From Filomicrobium insigne (GTDB taxonomy: Bacteria > Pseudomonadota > Alphaproteobacteria > Rhizobiales > Hyphomicrobiaceae), in the NCBI RefSeq assembly GCF_900104305.1, contig NZ_FNJC01000005.1, positions 62,001-126,000 of the forward strand: 64,000 nt of DNA. The letters run 5' to 3'. The notes under the pieces were generated by a model. That model was given only the letters and a program-made list of their open reading frames with translations. It searched no databases and was not told the DNA's origin. Within the stretch, counting starts at the first letter, position 1. Each line of letters opens with the position of its first letter. Below, piece by piece: positions 32,928 through 41,384 of this stretch. The translations under genes and the position numbers were made by a program.

Positions 32928-34355
32928 GTGGCAGAGCAATCATTCAACGCCTTGCAGGCGATCCTGATCCGCGAGCGCCTGATACGTTACCTGACGCAGA
33001 GACGCGCGCGCGAGCGCTCCTATTCCTTACGCAAGCTGATTGAGGCGATAGCGTTCTCCGAGGCAAACTCGGACACTGACTCCGCTTACCATGAAGACGC
33101 AGATAGCGGCGCACGGCAGGACTCCGGCTTTTCGATAAAGCTCAGCACTCTTGACAACCTGCTCGCGCGTAAAACGTCCGTGCTGGATGCGGAAAACCTG
33201 CAACTGATCGCCCGATTTCTAGTCGCCGAAAGATATCTGACGGACCGAGAGCTTGTCCTCTGCGGGCAGCATCCGGACAGCGGACTCCGCGTGCACTTCC
33301 AAGGCCTCGCCGGTTCAGACCCGCGCCTCCAAAGATACCGGCGCGTGGTTGAAGGCGAATTTGGCGACATCGATATTTCGGCTCAGCATCGCCTTTGGAT
33401 TGCAGCGCCGGGCCGCTCGCAGCCCTTTATCGTTCTCAGGACCAAGGAACCAGCGCCGCACTACGAGGGCCGGATCTTCCTGATGCCGAACCAATCCATG
33501 ACGCTCGTAGAAATGTGCGTCAGGGAAAAAACATGGGACGGCAATTTCTACCGCATCGCGGTGCAGGGGAATGAGATCGCCCTCCTGAACAATCTGGGCC
33601 AGCCGCAACACTTTTGCAGGCTTGAAACCGAAAGAGGCGCAGACGGACACAGCGATGAAATTTTCGACATCCGCGATATCTCGCTGGCCGGAGCCGGGCG
33701 ACCGCCGGGCTCAAATGGCGATCCCGGATGGTCTTACGAAGATCGCGATTATCAGAATGCCAGCATGTATTCGCGCCCCCGCAGCGATCCATCAGGGATG
33801 GCCCTGATTGCAGCGGCCAAGAATGGTACAGCCGAGGATGTCCTAGGCTTGCTTATCAGCGGAGCCAACATCAACAGCGTCGATCCGGCGACAGGACGAA
33901 CGGCTGCCCATTGGGCTGCTGCCATTGGCTCACTTGAAAAGGTGTCCATACTGGAATGCCGGATCAAAGAGGAAGCTGACGTGCTGCGGCGCTATTGCCC
34001 GCGCTATTCAGGAGACGCCGAAGCCATCGAACGCTGGCGCGCGGCACGCGCAATTCGCTATTGCTTGCATACCGACAACGAAGGCTGCTTTCCTTCCGCG
34101 CTTGCCCCCGTATCGACCGACCATTCCATCGAGAACCATGTGGCGACCACCATCTGGCGACGCCTGTTCGAATCCGAATGGCAAACGGCGCGCCATCTCT
34201 TTGGCGCATCGCCCGGCGCTTTCCTTGATGTCTGGCAGCCATCTAGCGCTATGAGGAATGCCGCCGCGAGGCGTAGTGCGATCCTGCCGCCCGGCTTCGC
34301 GGACCCTCTGAAATCACGGCGCAGTTTTTTGACAGAGTTGTTCCGTATGCGGTAA
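32928..34355 (+). CDS. Ankyrin-repeat protein of unknown function
   Basis: A 475-residue protein from GTG 32928, with GGGGGGAG 5-12 bases upstream. The first 110 residues are helical (RERLIRYLTQRRARERSYSLRKLIEAIAF). The middle (WIAAPGRSQPFIVLRTKEPAPHYEGRIFLMPNQSMTLVEMCVREKTWDGNFYRIAV) looks beta-rich. About residues 298-345 hold one to two ankyrin repeats: SGMALIAAAKNGTAEDVLGLLISGANINSVDPATGRTAAHWAAAIGSLEKV. The last 100 residues are helical and basic. Ankyrin repeats bind proteins; the partner is unknown. No catalytic motif or secretion signal is visible. Confidence 0.65.
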   Translation: MAEQSFNALQAILIRERLIRYLTQRRARERSYSLRKLIEAIAFSEANSDTDSAYHEDADSGARQDSGFSIKLSTLDNLLARKTSVLDAENLQLIARFLVAERYLTDRELVLCGQHPDSGLRVHFQGLAGSDPRLQRYRRVVEGEFGDIDISAQHRLWIAAPGRSQPFIVLRTKEPAPHYEGRIFLMPNQSMTLVEMCVREKTWDGNFYRIAVQGNEIALLNNLGQPQHFCRLETERGADGHSDEIFDIRDISLAGAGRPPGSNGDPGWSYEDRDYQNASMYSRPRSDPSGMALIAAAKNGTAEDVLGLLISGANINSVDPATGRTAAHWAAAIGSLEKVSILECRIKEEADVLRRYCPRYSGDAEAIERWRAARAIRYCLHTDNEGCFPSALAPVSTDHSIENHVATTIWRRLFESEWQTARHLFGASPGAFLDVWQPSSAMRNAAARRSAILPPGFADPLKSRRSFLTELFRMR

Positions 34356-34385
34356 AATAGTCATAAAACGGGGTGTGGAAGGGAA

Positions 34386-35147
34386 TTGAGCTACGACACG
34401 CACGATCTGCGCGGGATTTTCAAAGAGGCCAAGCGTGAGCTTGAGCGCCGCGAGGATGAGCGCGATTTCGCAGCGGAAGTCTCCGGCATCAGTAACGGCA
34501 GGATGGCCCGCTTCCTCAGCGCTGAAGACCGTGAGAAACGCCGGGCCGAACATACGGGCGAAGGCGAACGCCGCCGCAGCGAGAGCTTCACCCGCCTGCA
34601 AACCCTTCTCGCCAGCAATGCCGCCTATGCCAAGCTCTACAACGACACGTTTGCCCTCTTGGGCGATGCGGAAGACGCCACCGACCGCGCCATTGCCAAA
34701 GCCCACGCAGCACTGGACGAAGCGCAGGCCCAGTTGGAACAAACCCTATCCCGCGCCGCCCAGCTGCCGGACGGCACGCGCGTATTCCGCGATGCGCGGG
34801 GGGAAGTCTGGAACGAACGCGGCGAACCCGTCAGTGATACGGTTGCCGCCTCCATCGAATGGCGCGGCGATGAACCCGCTTACGAGCAGTATTTGGAAGA
34901 GCGTGAGTCTGTGACAAACAGAGTCACGCGCCTTGAAGCGCTTCAAGGCTATCGCATCGATACGCTGGGCCGCATCCGCGACCGCATGAGCGATCACGAC
35001 AACCCGCCATCGGCACCGGAGATCGAGCAGTTCAAGCGGGATATTCAAGAAAACATGCCCGAAGCCGCCCAAGCAGAAATGCCCCGGCAACCCCCGGTCC
35101 TAGCGACCGCCGGACCTGCCACATCACACGATATTCCCACAATGTAA
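34386..35147 (+). CDS. Unknown coiled-coil protein
   Basis: A 253-residue, highly charged protein starting at TTG 34386, with GAAGGGAA just upstream. Long helical stretches rich in Glu, Arg and Ala (RGIFKEAKRELERREDERDFAAE; TDRAIAKAHAALDEAQAQLEQTLSRAAQL) predict coiled coil. A short segment, PDGTRVFRDARGEVWNERGEPVSD, breaks the helices at residues 120-143. The C-terminus is Pro-rich and probably disordered. It follows the ankyrin gene by 30 bases and may be co-transcribed. No signal peptide and no known family. Confidence 0.6.
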   Translation: MSYDTHDLRGIFKEAKRELERREDERDFAAEVSGISNGRMARFLSAEDREKRRAEHTGEGERRRSESFTRLQTLLASNAAYAKLYNDTFALLGDAEDATDRAIAKAHAALDEAQAQLEQTLSRAAQLPDGTRVFRDARGEVWNERGEPVSDTVAASIEWRGDEPAYEQYLEERESVTNRVTRLEALQGYRIDTLGRIRDRMSDHDNPPSAPEIEQFKRDIQENMPEAAQAEMPRQPPVLATAGPATSHDIPTM

Positions 35148-35152
35148 GAAGC

Positions 35153-35488
35153 CTATTTGTACTTGAACGACCCGCAGGCCTTCTGCAACACGGCGATGAT
35201 GACGCCGGTCGGATGGTGATCCGGGAAGCGCTGCATAGCAGCGATGACAGGCTGGTATCCGCCCGAAAGATGTTTGCCGGACCAATCGCCAATGCATTTT
35301 GCTTGATCGGCAGAGTTCTGAGCCGCGACAAGCCCCGCCATCAGTACGGATGAGTTGATGTAGCTCGTTTGCGATTCCGCCGGGTAGGTGAGGAACTTCG
35401 AACTCTTGAACGCTTCATCGGCGGTGCCTGTCTGCGCGCACACGATGGTACACAGGCTTGCTAGGGCTAGTGCTTTTCTGCTCAACAT
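35153..35488 (-). CDS. Small exported protein resembling Rap1a/Tai-type immunity domains
   Basis: A 111-residue protein with a signal peptide (MLSRKALALASLCTIVCAQ, cleavage near GTA-DE) and a mature part with two Cys in positions matching the Rap1a/Tai pattern: YINSSVLMAGLVAAQNSADQAKCIGDW, then HHPTGVIIAVLQKACGSFK at the end. Members of that group act as periplasmic immunity proteins or as general small periplasmic proteins. The assignment rests on overall layout only. It faces the coiled-coil gene tail to tail with five bases between stops. No cognate toxin is visible. Confidence 0.5.
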   Translation of the reverse strand: MLSRKALALASLCTIVCAQTGTADEAFKSSKFLTYPAESQTSYINSSVLMAGLVAAQNSADQAKCIGDWSGKHLSGGYQPVIAAMQRFPDHHPTGVIIAVLQKACGSFKYK

Positions 35489-35635
35489 AAATGATCGTTA
35501 TTGTAGAGGAGGAGAAACTAGCACGAGAATGATCGAACGACACTTGCAAAGCGGCGGAATTCCGCCAACTGATAGCGCTAGCACTAGCGCGCATCGCACC
35601 TCGGCAAAAAGGATCGATTTTGACGAGGTGACGTC

Positions 35636-36109
35636 ATGACGAACCTCTTTTTCCCAAGCATCGAAGTGACGGGCAGGCGCATAGGCTATGCGCGGGTTTC
35701 CACCCAAGACCAGAAGCTCCGCATGCAGCTGGATGCGCTTAAGAGCGCGCAGTGTGATCACATATTCAAGGATCAGGGCGTCTCCGGCGGCAAGGCCAGC
35801 CGCCCCGGTCTGGACAACGCCCTCAAGACCTTGAAGCGCGGTGACGCGCTGGTGGTCTTGAAGCTCGACCGGCTGGGCCGTTCGGTGCAGCATCTTTCAG
35901 ACCTGCTGGTGCATTTCGGGAATGAGGGCATTCATTTTTGCTCGCTGGCGGAAGGCATCAACACGACCACGCCGGGCAGCAAGCTGGTCTATCATCTCTT
36001 CGCCGCCTTCGCGGAATTCCAGCGCGATATCGACCTGTCCCGTGCCCGAGAGACTTTGGGATGTCTATTCCGGGATGGACGAGTCTTCCATGGTAAGCAG
36101 CGCGCATAA
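35636..36109 (+). CDS. Serine resolvase/invertase, truncated before its DNA-binding domain
   Basis: A 157-residue protein. The catalytic domain is complete: Ser22 in IGYARVSTQDQ, DQGVSGGKASRPGLDNAL, VVLKLDRLGRSVQHL and the helix start YHLFAAFAEFQRDI. Small resolvases continue with the E helix (IRERT-AGL) and a C-terminal helix-turn-helix to about 185-200 residues. Here the sequence departs after FQRDI into DLSRARETLGCLFRDGRVF and stops, so the DNA-binding domain is missing. A different reading frame opens across the break. It is probably a broken gene that may still make a catalytic fragment. Confidence 0.8.
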   Translation: MTNLFFPSIEVTGRRIGYARVSTQDQKLRMQLDALKSAQCDHIFKDQGVSGGKASRPGLDNALKTLKRGDALVVLKLDRLGRSVQHLSDLLVHFGNEGIHFCSLAEGINTTTPGSKLVYHLFAAFAEFQRDIDLSRARETLGCLFRDGRVFHGKQRA

Positions 36110-36437
36110 GGCAGCTCGCCTGGACCTCGCGGCGCTTGACCTACCGCAAGGCCTTTTGAAAGATCAGTTTTATGCCTATGCGATCGGCACTTTGCGCTGC
36201 ACGCCTCTATTCCAGCGTATCGATGAACTTGCAGCAGACGGACTCACCGATGCCCAAGCCTACGATTTTTTACGGGAACAATACGCAGGTGGGTTGTCGC
36301 TTTCTGTTGAGCAGCATTGGAAAACGCTGAAGGCATGGATTTCCGTTTTCTTCGGTGGCGCATACCGACTTGAAGTTGGTCAGGAGGTACTTGTAAAGGG
36401 CCAGAGATTGCAAGGGTCCGGGAAATTCACGCGCTAG
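36075..36437 (+). CDS. Unknown protein overlapping the truncated resolvase
   Basis: A 120-residue protein from ATG 36075; ATG 36090 (MVSSAHKAARLDL) is an alternative. It overlaps the resolvase end by 35 bases in another frame. The sequence is mainly helical (LPQGLLKDQFYAYAIGTLRCTPLFQRIDELAADGLTDAQAYDFLREQYAGG), with WKTLKAWISVFFGGAYRLEVG near the end. It does not resemble a resolvase C-terminus in any obvious way. It is either a separate gene whose 5' end was joined to the resolvase by a deletion, or the remainder of a longer gene. Confidence 0.45.
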   Translation: MDESSMVSSAHKAARLDLAALDLPQGLLKDQFYAYAIGTLRCTPLFQRIDELAADGLTDAQAYDFLREQYAGGLSLSVEQHWKTLKAWISVFFGGAYRLEVGQEVLVKGQRLQGSGKFTR

Positions 36438-36521
36438 TTCTCATCGACTTCCGCCCACCGGCCTTTCCCCCGAACAGCGCCACGCATCAGGGCAAGGTGT
36501 TTCCAGACAATATGGAAACAC

Positions 36522-36809
36522 ATGATCATGCCGCTCAACCCTGACGACTACCGCCATCACTTTGCGAACTTCGATCTGACGCGGGAGCAGGAAACCGCCA
36601 TGATCGAGGCGCTGATTACCATCGCTGAGACGGTTGCCGATCTCGCATGGGGCGTTCACCCCTCACAGCACCCGGAGGTGGCGAACGATAATGATTCCCT
36701 GTGTAATTCCAATGTGATAAACTTTCCTTCGCAATCAACACACAACCGGAAACCGGAGGAAGGAACCGCGCAGGCGCGCGGTCAATCAGCCCGCACGAGA
36801 AGACCATGA
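36522..36809 (+). CDS. Small unknown protein coupled to the serine recombinase
   Basis: A 95-residue protein; GGAAACAC precedes ATG 36522, and a second ATG lies at 36528. The first half is helical (DDYRHHFANFDLTREQETAMIEALITIAETVADLAWG), the second polar and disordered-looking (NVINFPSQSTHNRKPEEG). Its stop overlaps the recombinase start as ATGA, so the two are translated together. That coupling suggests an accessory role such as a directionality or stability partner for the recombinase, but the sequence has no helix-turn-helix typical of excisionases. Confidence 0.65.
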   Translation: MIMPLNPDDYRHHFANFDLTREQETAMIEALITIAETVADLAWGVHPSQHPEVANDNDSLCNSNVINFPSQSTHNRKPEEGTAQARGQSARTRRP

Positions 36810-38389
36810 CCAGATCATCCATGCCCCCAGCCGTCATCTATTGCCGCGTATCCAGCGTGCGCCAACTTAAGGAGGGCGATGGCCTTGCTTCGCAGGAAAC
36901 GCGCTGCCGGGAGTATGCGCGGCACAAGGGCTACGACATCGTGCAGGTATTCCGGGATGAGGGCGTATCCGGGGGGATGATCGACCGGCCCGGCATGCAA
37001 GCCATGCTGGCCTTTCTTCGCCAGCACAAGAATGCAGGCGGCCTCAGCGTCATCATCGATGATATCAGCCGTCTTGCGCGCGGGCTCCAAGCGCATATCG
37101 AACTGCGCTCCGCCATCGGGCAGGCAGGTGGTAAGCTTGAAAGCCCCTCCATAGAATTCGGCGAGGATTCCGACAGCGTGCTTGTCGAAAATCTTCTGGC
37201 CTCCGTCTCCCAGCACCAGCGCCAGAAGAACGCCGAGCAGGTGAAGAACCGCATGCGCGCCCGGTTCATGAACGGCTATTGGGTGTTCAGCTGCCCGGTT
37301 GGCTATCGCTACGAACGCGTTGCCGGACACGGCAAGATGCTTGTGCCGGATGAGCCTACCGCATCCATCGTCCGCGAAGCGCTGGAAGGCTTTGCATCAG
37401 GGCGCTTTTCCAGCCAGACCGAAGTGAAACGCTTCATGGATCAGCATGGCGCTTTTGCCAAGGCGCGTAGCAGATCGTCCTGCTTGCAAAAGGTGCGCGA
37501 GGTTCTCGAAAGACCACTCTATGCCGGAGTGATGGACATGCCCAGCTGGGGGCTCACAGGCATCCAAGGTAAGCACCAGCCACTTATCACTTTCGAAACG
37601 CATCGGCGCGTATTAGAGCGCCTGCACGGCCCACGATACGGGATCGCGCGCAAAGACATGCGCGACGACTTCCCGCTGCGGGGCATCGTCCTGTGCGCCT
37701 GTTGTGAGCGCCCGATGACGGCGGCATGGTCGAAGGGCCGTAACGGACGTTATCCCTACTATTCCTGCCACACAAAAGGCTGCGAGCAAGGGCGCAAGTC
37801 CATCCGCAAGGAAAAGCTGGAGGGAGAGTTCACCGACCTGCTCGAATCGCTGCGCCCTTCCCAGGAGATCTACGCGGCCCTGCGCGAGATGCTGACGGCA
37901 GCGTGGGAGCTGCGCCGCCGCGCCTGCGGTGACCGCACATCGCTTCTGAAGTCAGAGCTAAGCCAGATCGAACGCAAGACCGCTCAGCTCATGGACAGGC
38001 TGGTAGAGGCCGACAACGCCACCCTCATCGCTGCGTATGAGGAACAGGTCCGCAAACTGCACAGCCAGCGAATCGCGGTGCAGGAAAAGCTCGCCGGACC
38101 CGCCCCTGCGGCAGGCGACTTCGAAGAGAGTTATCGAACCGCTTTGGAGTTCATCGAAAACCCAGCAAAACAGTGGGCTTCGGACGATCTGGCGAAGCGC
38201 CGACTGGTCCCCAAACTCATGTTCGGTGACCGCATGCTCTACCGCAAAAATGATGGTTATCGAACCGCCGGAATCACCCATCCCTTCAGGGTTCTCAAGG
38301 CGATTCAGGACGGGAAATCAGGAATGGTGGAGCCGAGGGGAATCGAACCCCTGACCTCCTGGGTGCGATCCAGGCGCTCTCCCATCTGA
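36806..38389 (+). CDS. Large serine recombinase, reading into the tRNA-Ala gene
   Basis: A 527-residue recombinase. The catalytic domain has Ser16 in VIYCRVSSVRQ, DEGVSGGMIDRPGMQAML and DDISRLARGLQAH. A recombinase domain (GYWVFSCPVGYRYERVAG) and a zinc ribbon with cysteines near residues 295-320 (LRGIVLCACCERPM ... YYSCHTKGCEQG) follow, then a coiled coil (SELSQIERKTAQLMDRLVEA). The last 20 residues (MVEPRGIEPLTSWVRSRRSP) are encoded by the antisense of the tRNA 3' half, so they are an accident of integration. The enzyme very likely integrated the element at this tRNA. Confidence 0.9.
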   Translation: MTRSSMPPAVIYCRVSSVRQLKEGDGLASQETRCREYARHKGYDIVQVFRDEGVSGGMIDRPGMQAMLAFLRQHKNAGGLSVIIDDISRLARGLQAHIELRSAIGQAGGKLESPSIEFGEDSDSVLVENLLASVSQHQRQKNAEQVKNRMRARFMNGYWVFSCPVGYRYERVAGHGKMLVPDEPTASIVREALEGFASGRFSSQTEVKRFMDQHGAFAKARSRSSCLQKVREVLERPLYAGVMDMPSWGLTGIQGKHQPLITFETHRRVLERLHGPRYGIARKDMRDDFPLRGIVLCACCERPMTAAWSKGRNGRYPYYSCHTKGCEQGRKSIRKEKLEGEFTDLLESLRPSQEIYAALREMLTAAWELRRRACGDRTSLLKSELSQIERKTAQLMDRLVEADNATLIAAYEEQVRKLHSQRIAVQEKLAGPAPAAGDFEESYRTALEFIENPAKQWASDDLAKRRLVPKLMFGDRMLYRKNDGYRTAGITHPFRVLKAIQDGKSGMVEPRGIEPLTSWVRSRRSPI

Positions 38390-38400
38390 GCTACGGCCCC
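38325..38400 (-). tRNA. tRNA-Ala (anticodon CGC)
   Basis: On the minus strand a complete 76-base cloverleaf with encoded CCA: acceptor GGGGCCG pairs with CGGCTCC (one G-U), D-arm GCTC/GAGC, anticodon arm CCTGG-ATCGCAC-CCAGG with anticodon CGC, T-arm AGGGG-TTCGATT-CCCCT. It reads GCG. Its 3' end adjoins the element whose recombinase frame overlaps it by 65 bases, marking it as the attachment site. The gene is intact after integration. Confidence 0.95.
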
Positions 38401-38595
38401 TGAAAATTAGGTGCGGGCGATTTACTGCCCGCACTCCGAGCATGTCAAGCAGCTGTAAGGTGATCCGCGTCCTTCCGCTGGCATAAACACGGGATTCATT
38501 AGACTTTCATCATCATATACATACCCAGAGCGACTTGCCCGCAGCGCACGGCAACGCTACACGTCAGCGAACCGCAAGCAAATGGATCCGCACGA

Positions 38596-38886
38596 ATGCT
38601 CGAGCTCTTGAACTTCATCAGCTATGTCATCACGCTGTATACCTACGTTATCCTCGCCAGCGTGATCATGAGTTGGCTCGTCGGCTTCGGCGTGATCAAC
38701 GGCTATAATCCCACCGTCCAGGCCATTTATCGTGCTCTAAACGCGCTGACCGAGCCTCTGTTGCGCCCCATCCGTGCAATTTTACCGGATCTCGGAGCCA
38801 TCGATATTTCGCCCATTGTTCTGCTCTTGGCGTGTTTCTTCATCCAGAGCGTCGTACTGCCCAACATTGCAAAAATGGTATTGTGA
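38596..38886 (+). CDS. YggT-family membrane protein
   Basis: A 96-residue protein with two hydrophobic segments and the YggT pattern: LLNFISYVITLYTYVILASVIMSWLV, then YRALNALTEPLLRPIRAILPDLGAIDISPIVLLLACFFIQ. It is an inner-membrane protein; in other bacteria members have been tied to osmotic stress or cell shape, with no firm biochemical role. Its stop overlaps the GTG start of the DUF167 gene by 4 bases, a very common pairing. This is the first host gene to the right of the element. Confidence 0.9.
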   Translation: MLELLNFISYVITLYTYVILASVIMSWLVGFGVINGYNPTVQAIYRALNALTEPLLRPIRAILPDLGAIDISPIVLLLACFFIQSVVLPNIAKMVL

Positions 38887-39215
38887 CGGACAAATCCCTG
38901 CCATGGCGCCAAATCGCCGAAGGCGTCGAGTTGCGTATCCGCCTAACGCCGAAAGCTGCGCGCGACGAAATCCTCGGCCTGGAACAAACCGCCGATGGCC
39001 CAGCCATCAAAGCCCGAGTGCGCGCGCTACCGGCTGACGGCGCAGCCAACGCAGCCATCGAGAAGCTCGTAGCCAAATGGATCGGCGTTCCCAAAACGTC
39101 CGTTGCGGTGAGCCAAGGCCAGAAATCTCGCGTCAAGGGCTTGACCATCCATGGCGAACCGAAAGGACTTGCAACGCGCCTCGAAAGCCTGTGGCAAGAC
39201 CTCGCAGCGCAATAG
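38883..39215 (+). CDS. DUF167 (YggU-like) protein
   Basis: A 110-residue protein from GTG 38883, chosen for the 4-base overlap with yggT and the usual N-terminus. The domain shows LRIRLTPKAARDEILGL, ALPADGAANAAIEKLVAKW and VAVSQGQKSRVKGLTI, the conserved DUF167 stretches. Family members are small cytoplasmic proteins of unknown function, often next to yggT. Nothing unusual is seen. The folD gene starts 68 bases downstream on the same strand and may share its transcript. Confidence 0.9.
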   Translation: MTDKSLPWRQIAEGVELRIRLTPKAARDEILGLEQTADGPAIKARVRALPADGAANAAIEKLVAKWIGVPKTSVAVSQGQKSRVKGLTIHGEPKGLATRLESLWQDLAAQ

Positions 39216-39282
39216 GCGCCAGATACGCGCTATCCAGTCAGCCTTGATTTTTTAAATACCTGAAGGGAAGGAAACAGAAGAA

Positions 39283-40167
39283 ATGACAGGTCCACGCATT
39301 ATCGACGGCAAAGCGGTTGCCGCAGAAGTCCGCGCCGAGATGGCAAAGAAGGTGGCTGCGATCAAGTCAAAGCATGGTCAGGTACCCGGACTTGCTGTCG
39401 TACTCGTCGGCGAGGACCCGGCCAGCAAGGTTTATGTCCGCAACAAAGGCGCTCAGACCGTCGAAGTGGGTATGAATTCTATCGAGCACAAACTTTCTGC
39501 CGAAACCTCTCAGGACGAACTGCTCGCACTTGTCGACACTCTCAACAAAGATCCGCAGGTGAACGGCATCCTGGTTCAGCTTCCGCTTCCGAAACACATC
39601 GATGCCGAACTCGTTCTCAACACTATCGATCCGATCAAAGACGTTGATGGCTTCCACCCCGTGAACGTCGGCCGCCTTTGGATTGGCGAACGCGCACTGG
39701 TGCCTTGCACGCCAACCGGCTCGGTCATCCTTGCAAAATCCGTCGCCCCGAACCTGTCAGGCATGGACGCCGTCGTTGTCGGCCGCTCCAACATCGTCGG
39801 CAAACCGATGGCCGCCCTCCTGCTTCGCGAAAACTGCACGGTGACGATCGCGCACTCGCGCACGCGCGACATTGAAAACGTGGTCAAGAAAGCGGATCTC
39901 GTCGTAGCTGCCGTCGGTATCCCCGAGTTCGTTCGCGGCGACTGGATCAAGCCGGGTGCGATCGTCATTGACGTCGGCATCAACCGTATCGAAGGGCCGG
40001 ACGGCAAGGGTCGTCTCGTCGGCGACGTCAACTTCGCCGAAGCCTCAAAGGTCGCAGGCGCCATCACGCCGGTTCCCGGCGGCGTCGGCCCGATGACCAT
40101 CGCCTGCCTCCTCAAGAACACGGTCGAAGCATTCGAAATGCAGACCGGCTTGAGCGCAGACGCATAA
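39283..40167 (+). CDS. folD: Methylenetetrahydrofolate dehydrogenase/cyclohydrolase
   Basis: A 294-residue FolD. Typical motifs are present: [21 protein letters not shown] (with the catalytic Lys), [50 protein letters not shown] and [19 protein letters not shown]. It converts methylene-tetrahydrofolate to formyl-tetrahydrofolate with NADP in the cytoplasm, feeding purine and one-carbon metabolism. GGAAGGAAA precedes ATG 39283. A strong terminator follows 39 bases after the stop. Confidence 0.97.
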   Translation: MTGPRIIDGKAVAAEVRAEMAKKVAAIKSKHGQVPGLAVVLVGEDPASKVYVRNKGAQTVEVGMNSIEHKLSAETSQDELLALVDTLNKDPQVNGILVQLPLPKHIDAELVLNTIDPIKDVDGFHPVNVGRLWIGERALVPCTPTGSVILAKSVAPNLSGMDAVVVGRSNIVGKPMAALLLRENCTVTIAHSRTRDIENVVKKADLVVAAVGIPEFVRGDWIKPGAIVIDVGINRIEGPDGKGRLVGDVNFAEASKVAGAITPVPGGVGPMTIACLLKNTVEAFEMQTGLSADA

Positions 40168-40206
40168 CGTTTGCCGAAACGGCACCGCATCTCAGAACAT
40201 CAAATT

Positions 40207-40243
40207 GCCGGGGCGCTTAATCGTAAGCGTCCCGGCGTTTTTT
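40207..40243 (+). terminator. Rho-independent terminator of folD
   Basis: A 13-bp stem with one G-U pair, GCCGGGGCGCTTA (40207-40219) with TAAGCGTCCCGGC (40224-40236), loop ATCG, then G and six T residues (40238-40243). Confidence 0.92.
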
Positions 40244-40259
40244 GATCGCCCTCTGCAAC

Positions 40260-41267
40260 CTAAGGAATATTTTGGCGATATTGACTCGGTGAGACACCGG
40301 TCCATCGTCGGAACGCCCGCGTAAAGTGCGCAGCGTCGCCATAACCGAGCATAAACGCAACGTCCGTCACCGGCGCTTCGCTCTCACGAAGAAGTTGCTC
40401 GGCCCGCCGTAGCAAGATCGCCTCGGCGACGCGATTGAACGTCGTCCCCTCTTCTTTCAGCCGCCTCTGAAGCGAACGCCGGGTTGTCCCGAGCTTTGAC
40501 GCCACCCAATCCACACGCGGATAGCCGTCATGAAGAGCCAGCTCGACGACGCTGGCAGTCGCCGCCGCCACATCCGTTGGACGCGGCACGGACGGCTCTG
40601 GAACCGGAGCCCCAAGCTGCCGATTGAAACGATGGGCAAACGAAGCGTTCTCAAGTAACGGCGCACAAAACTCTATCGCCGGCACCGCATGCCCGTGAGA
40701 GATGTTCGCGCCAAAGATCTCCTCGAGCTCACGCGTAGGTGTCCCGCGGGGAAGCGCGCTCATCACGACATTGGGGTGCCATGTCGGTCCCGCGTAAACG
40801 CGCACGACATCTATCATGTACCCGAGTGCGAGAAACTCGTTGTGATGCCGTCCCTCACTTTCAGGCTCGAGAAATTCAATCGACCAGCGCGCAATCGGCC
40901 CGCACACTGAAAGTGTCAGCGGGGTAGACGTTTGCAGCAGGGTGTCCATGCCAACTTGCGCACGCCATGTGGCTTGCTGCAATGTCCCAGCCGCGCAGAC
41001 CCAGGCCCCGAATGCACTCAATTCCGTGCTTTTGACCACCTGTCCAAGCCGGGCGCCGAAATGAGGATCTCCGGTTTCCCGCGCGGCTCTGTCCAGGAGT
41101 CGAAACTGCTCCCGTAACGGCACGAGAATGTCCCGCTGCTCAAGGATCGCGAACGGCAGATCAACGGCGCTAAGAACGCGCGCAATGGAGCCGCCCCCTT
41201 CGCCCATGAATGTGCGAATAGGCCCGAGTGAGCTTGCACGTGTAAATCCTGGTAAACGAAGCGCCAT
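40260..41267 (-). CDS. AraC-family transcriptional regulator
   Basis: A 335-residue protein from ATG 41267 (MALRLPGFTRASSLGPI). The N-terminal 200 residues resemble the arabinose-binding/OruR type of effector domain (FGARLGQVVKSTELSAFGAWVCAAGTLQQA). The C-terminal 90 residues are the double helix-turn-helix (VDWVASKLGTTRRSLQRRLKEEGTTFN; ITDVAFMLGYGDAAHFTRAFRRWTGVSPSQYRQN, reading VTDVAFML). It is divergent from the cupin gene with 117 bases between, so it probably controls it. The inducer is unknown. Confidence 0.9.
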   Translation of the reverse strand: MALRLPGFTRASSLGPIRTFMGEGGGSIARVLSAVDLPFAILEQRDILVPLREQFRLLDRAARETGDPHFGARLGQVVKSTELSAFGAWVCAAGTLQQATWRAQVGMDTLLQTSTPLTLSVCGPIARWSIEFLEPESEGRHHNEFLALGYMIDVVRVYAGPTWHPNVVMSALPRGTPTRELEEIFGANISHGHAVPAIEFCAPLLENASFAHRFNRQLGAPVPEPSVPRPTDVAAATASVVELALHDGYPRVDWVASKLGTTRRSLQRRLKEEGTTFNRVAEAILLRRAEQLLRESEAPVTDVAFMLGYGDAAHFTRAFRRWTGVSPSQYRQNIP

Positions 41268-41384
41268 CGTTCCAGCAACCTTCAAAATCGAATGGAGCTT
41301 GGCGCAAAATGGCAAGCGGGCCTGCGCTGCCTGAGGCAGGTTTCCAGCACTTCAACGCAGAGCATTTTAGTGAAAGGAACCACG

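Larger units (their letters stand above)
22490..38400. mobile_element. Integrated element next to tRNA-Ala, with serine recombinase and coupling ATPase
   Basis: Between the hmp promoter region and the tRNA-Ala(CGC) gene lie about 16 kb that look foreign: a large serine recombinase at the right end running into the tRNA, a second truncated resolvase, a VirD4/TraG-like ATPase, DUF736-like and ribbon-helix-helix proteins, a DNA methyltransferase-like gene, and many small unknown genes. No relaxase, mating-pore or replication gene was recognised, so it would be at best mobilisable. The left boundary is uncertain (between about 22490 and 24720). No copy of the tRNA 3' end was found there by eye, and serine recombinases may leave only a few bases of identity. 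Confidence 0.7.
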
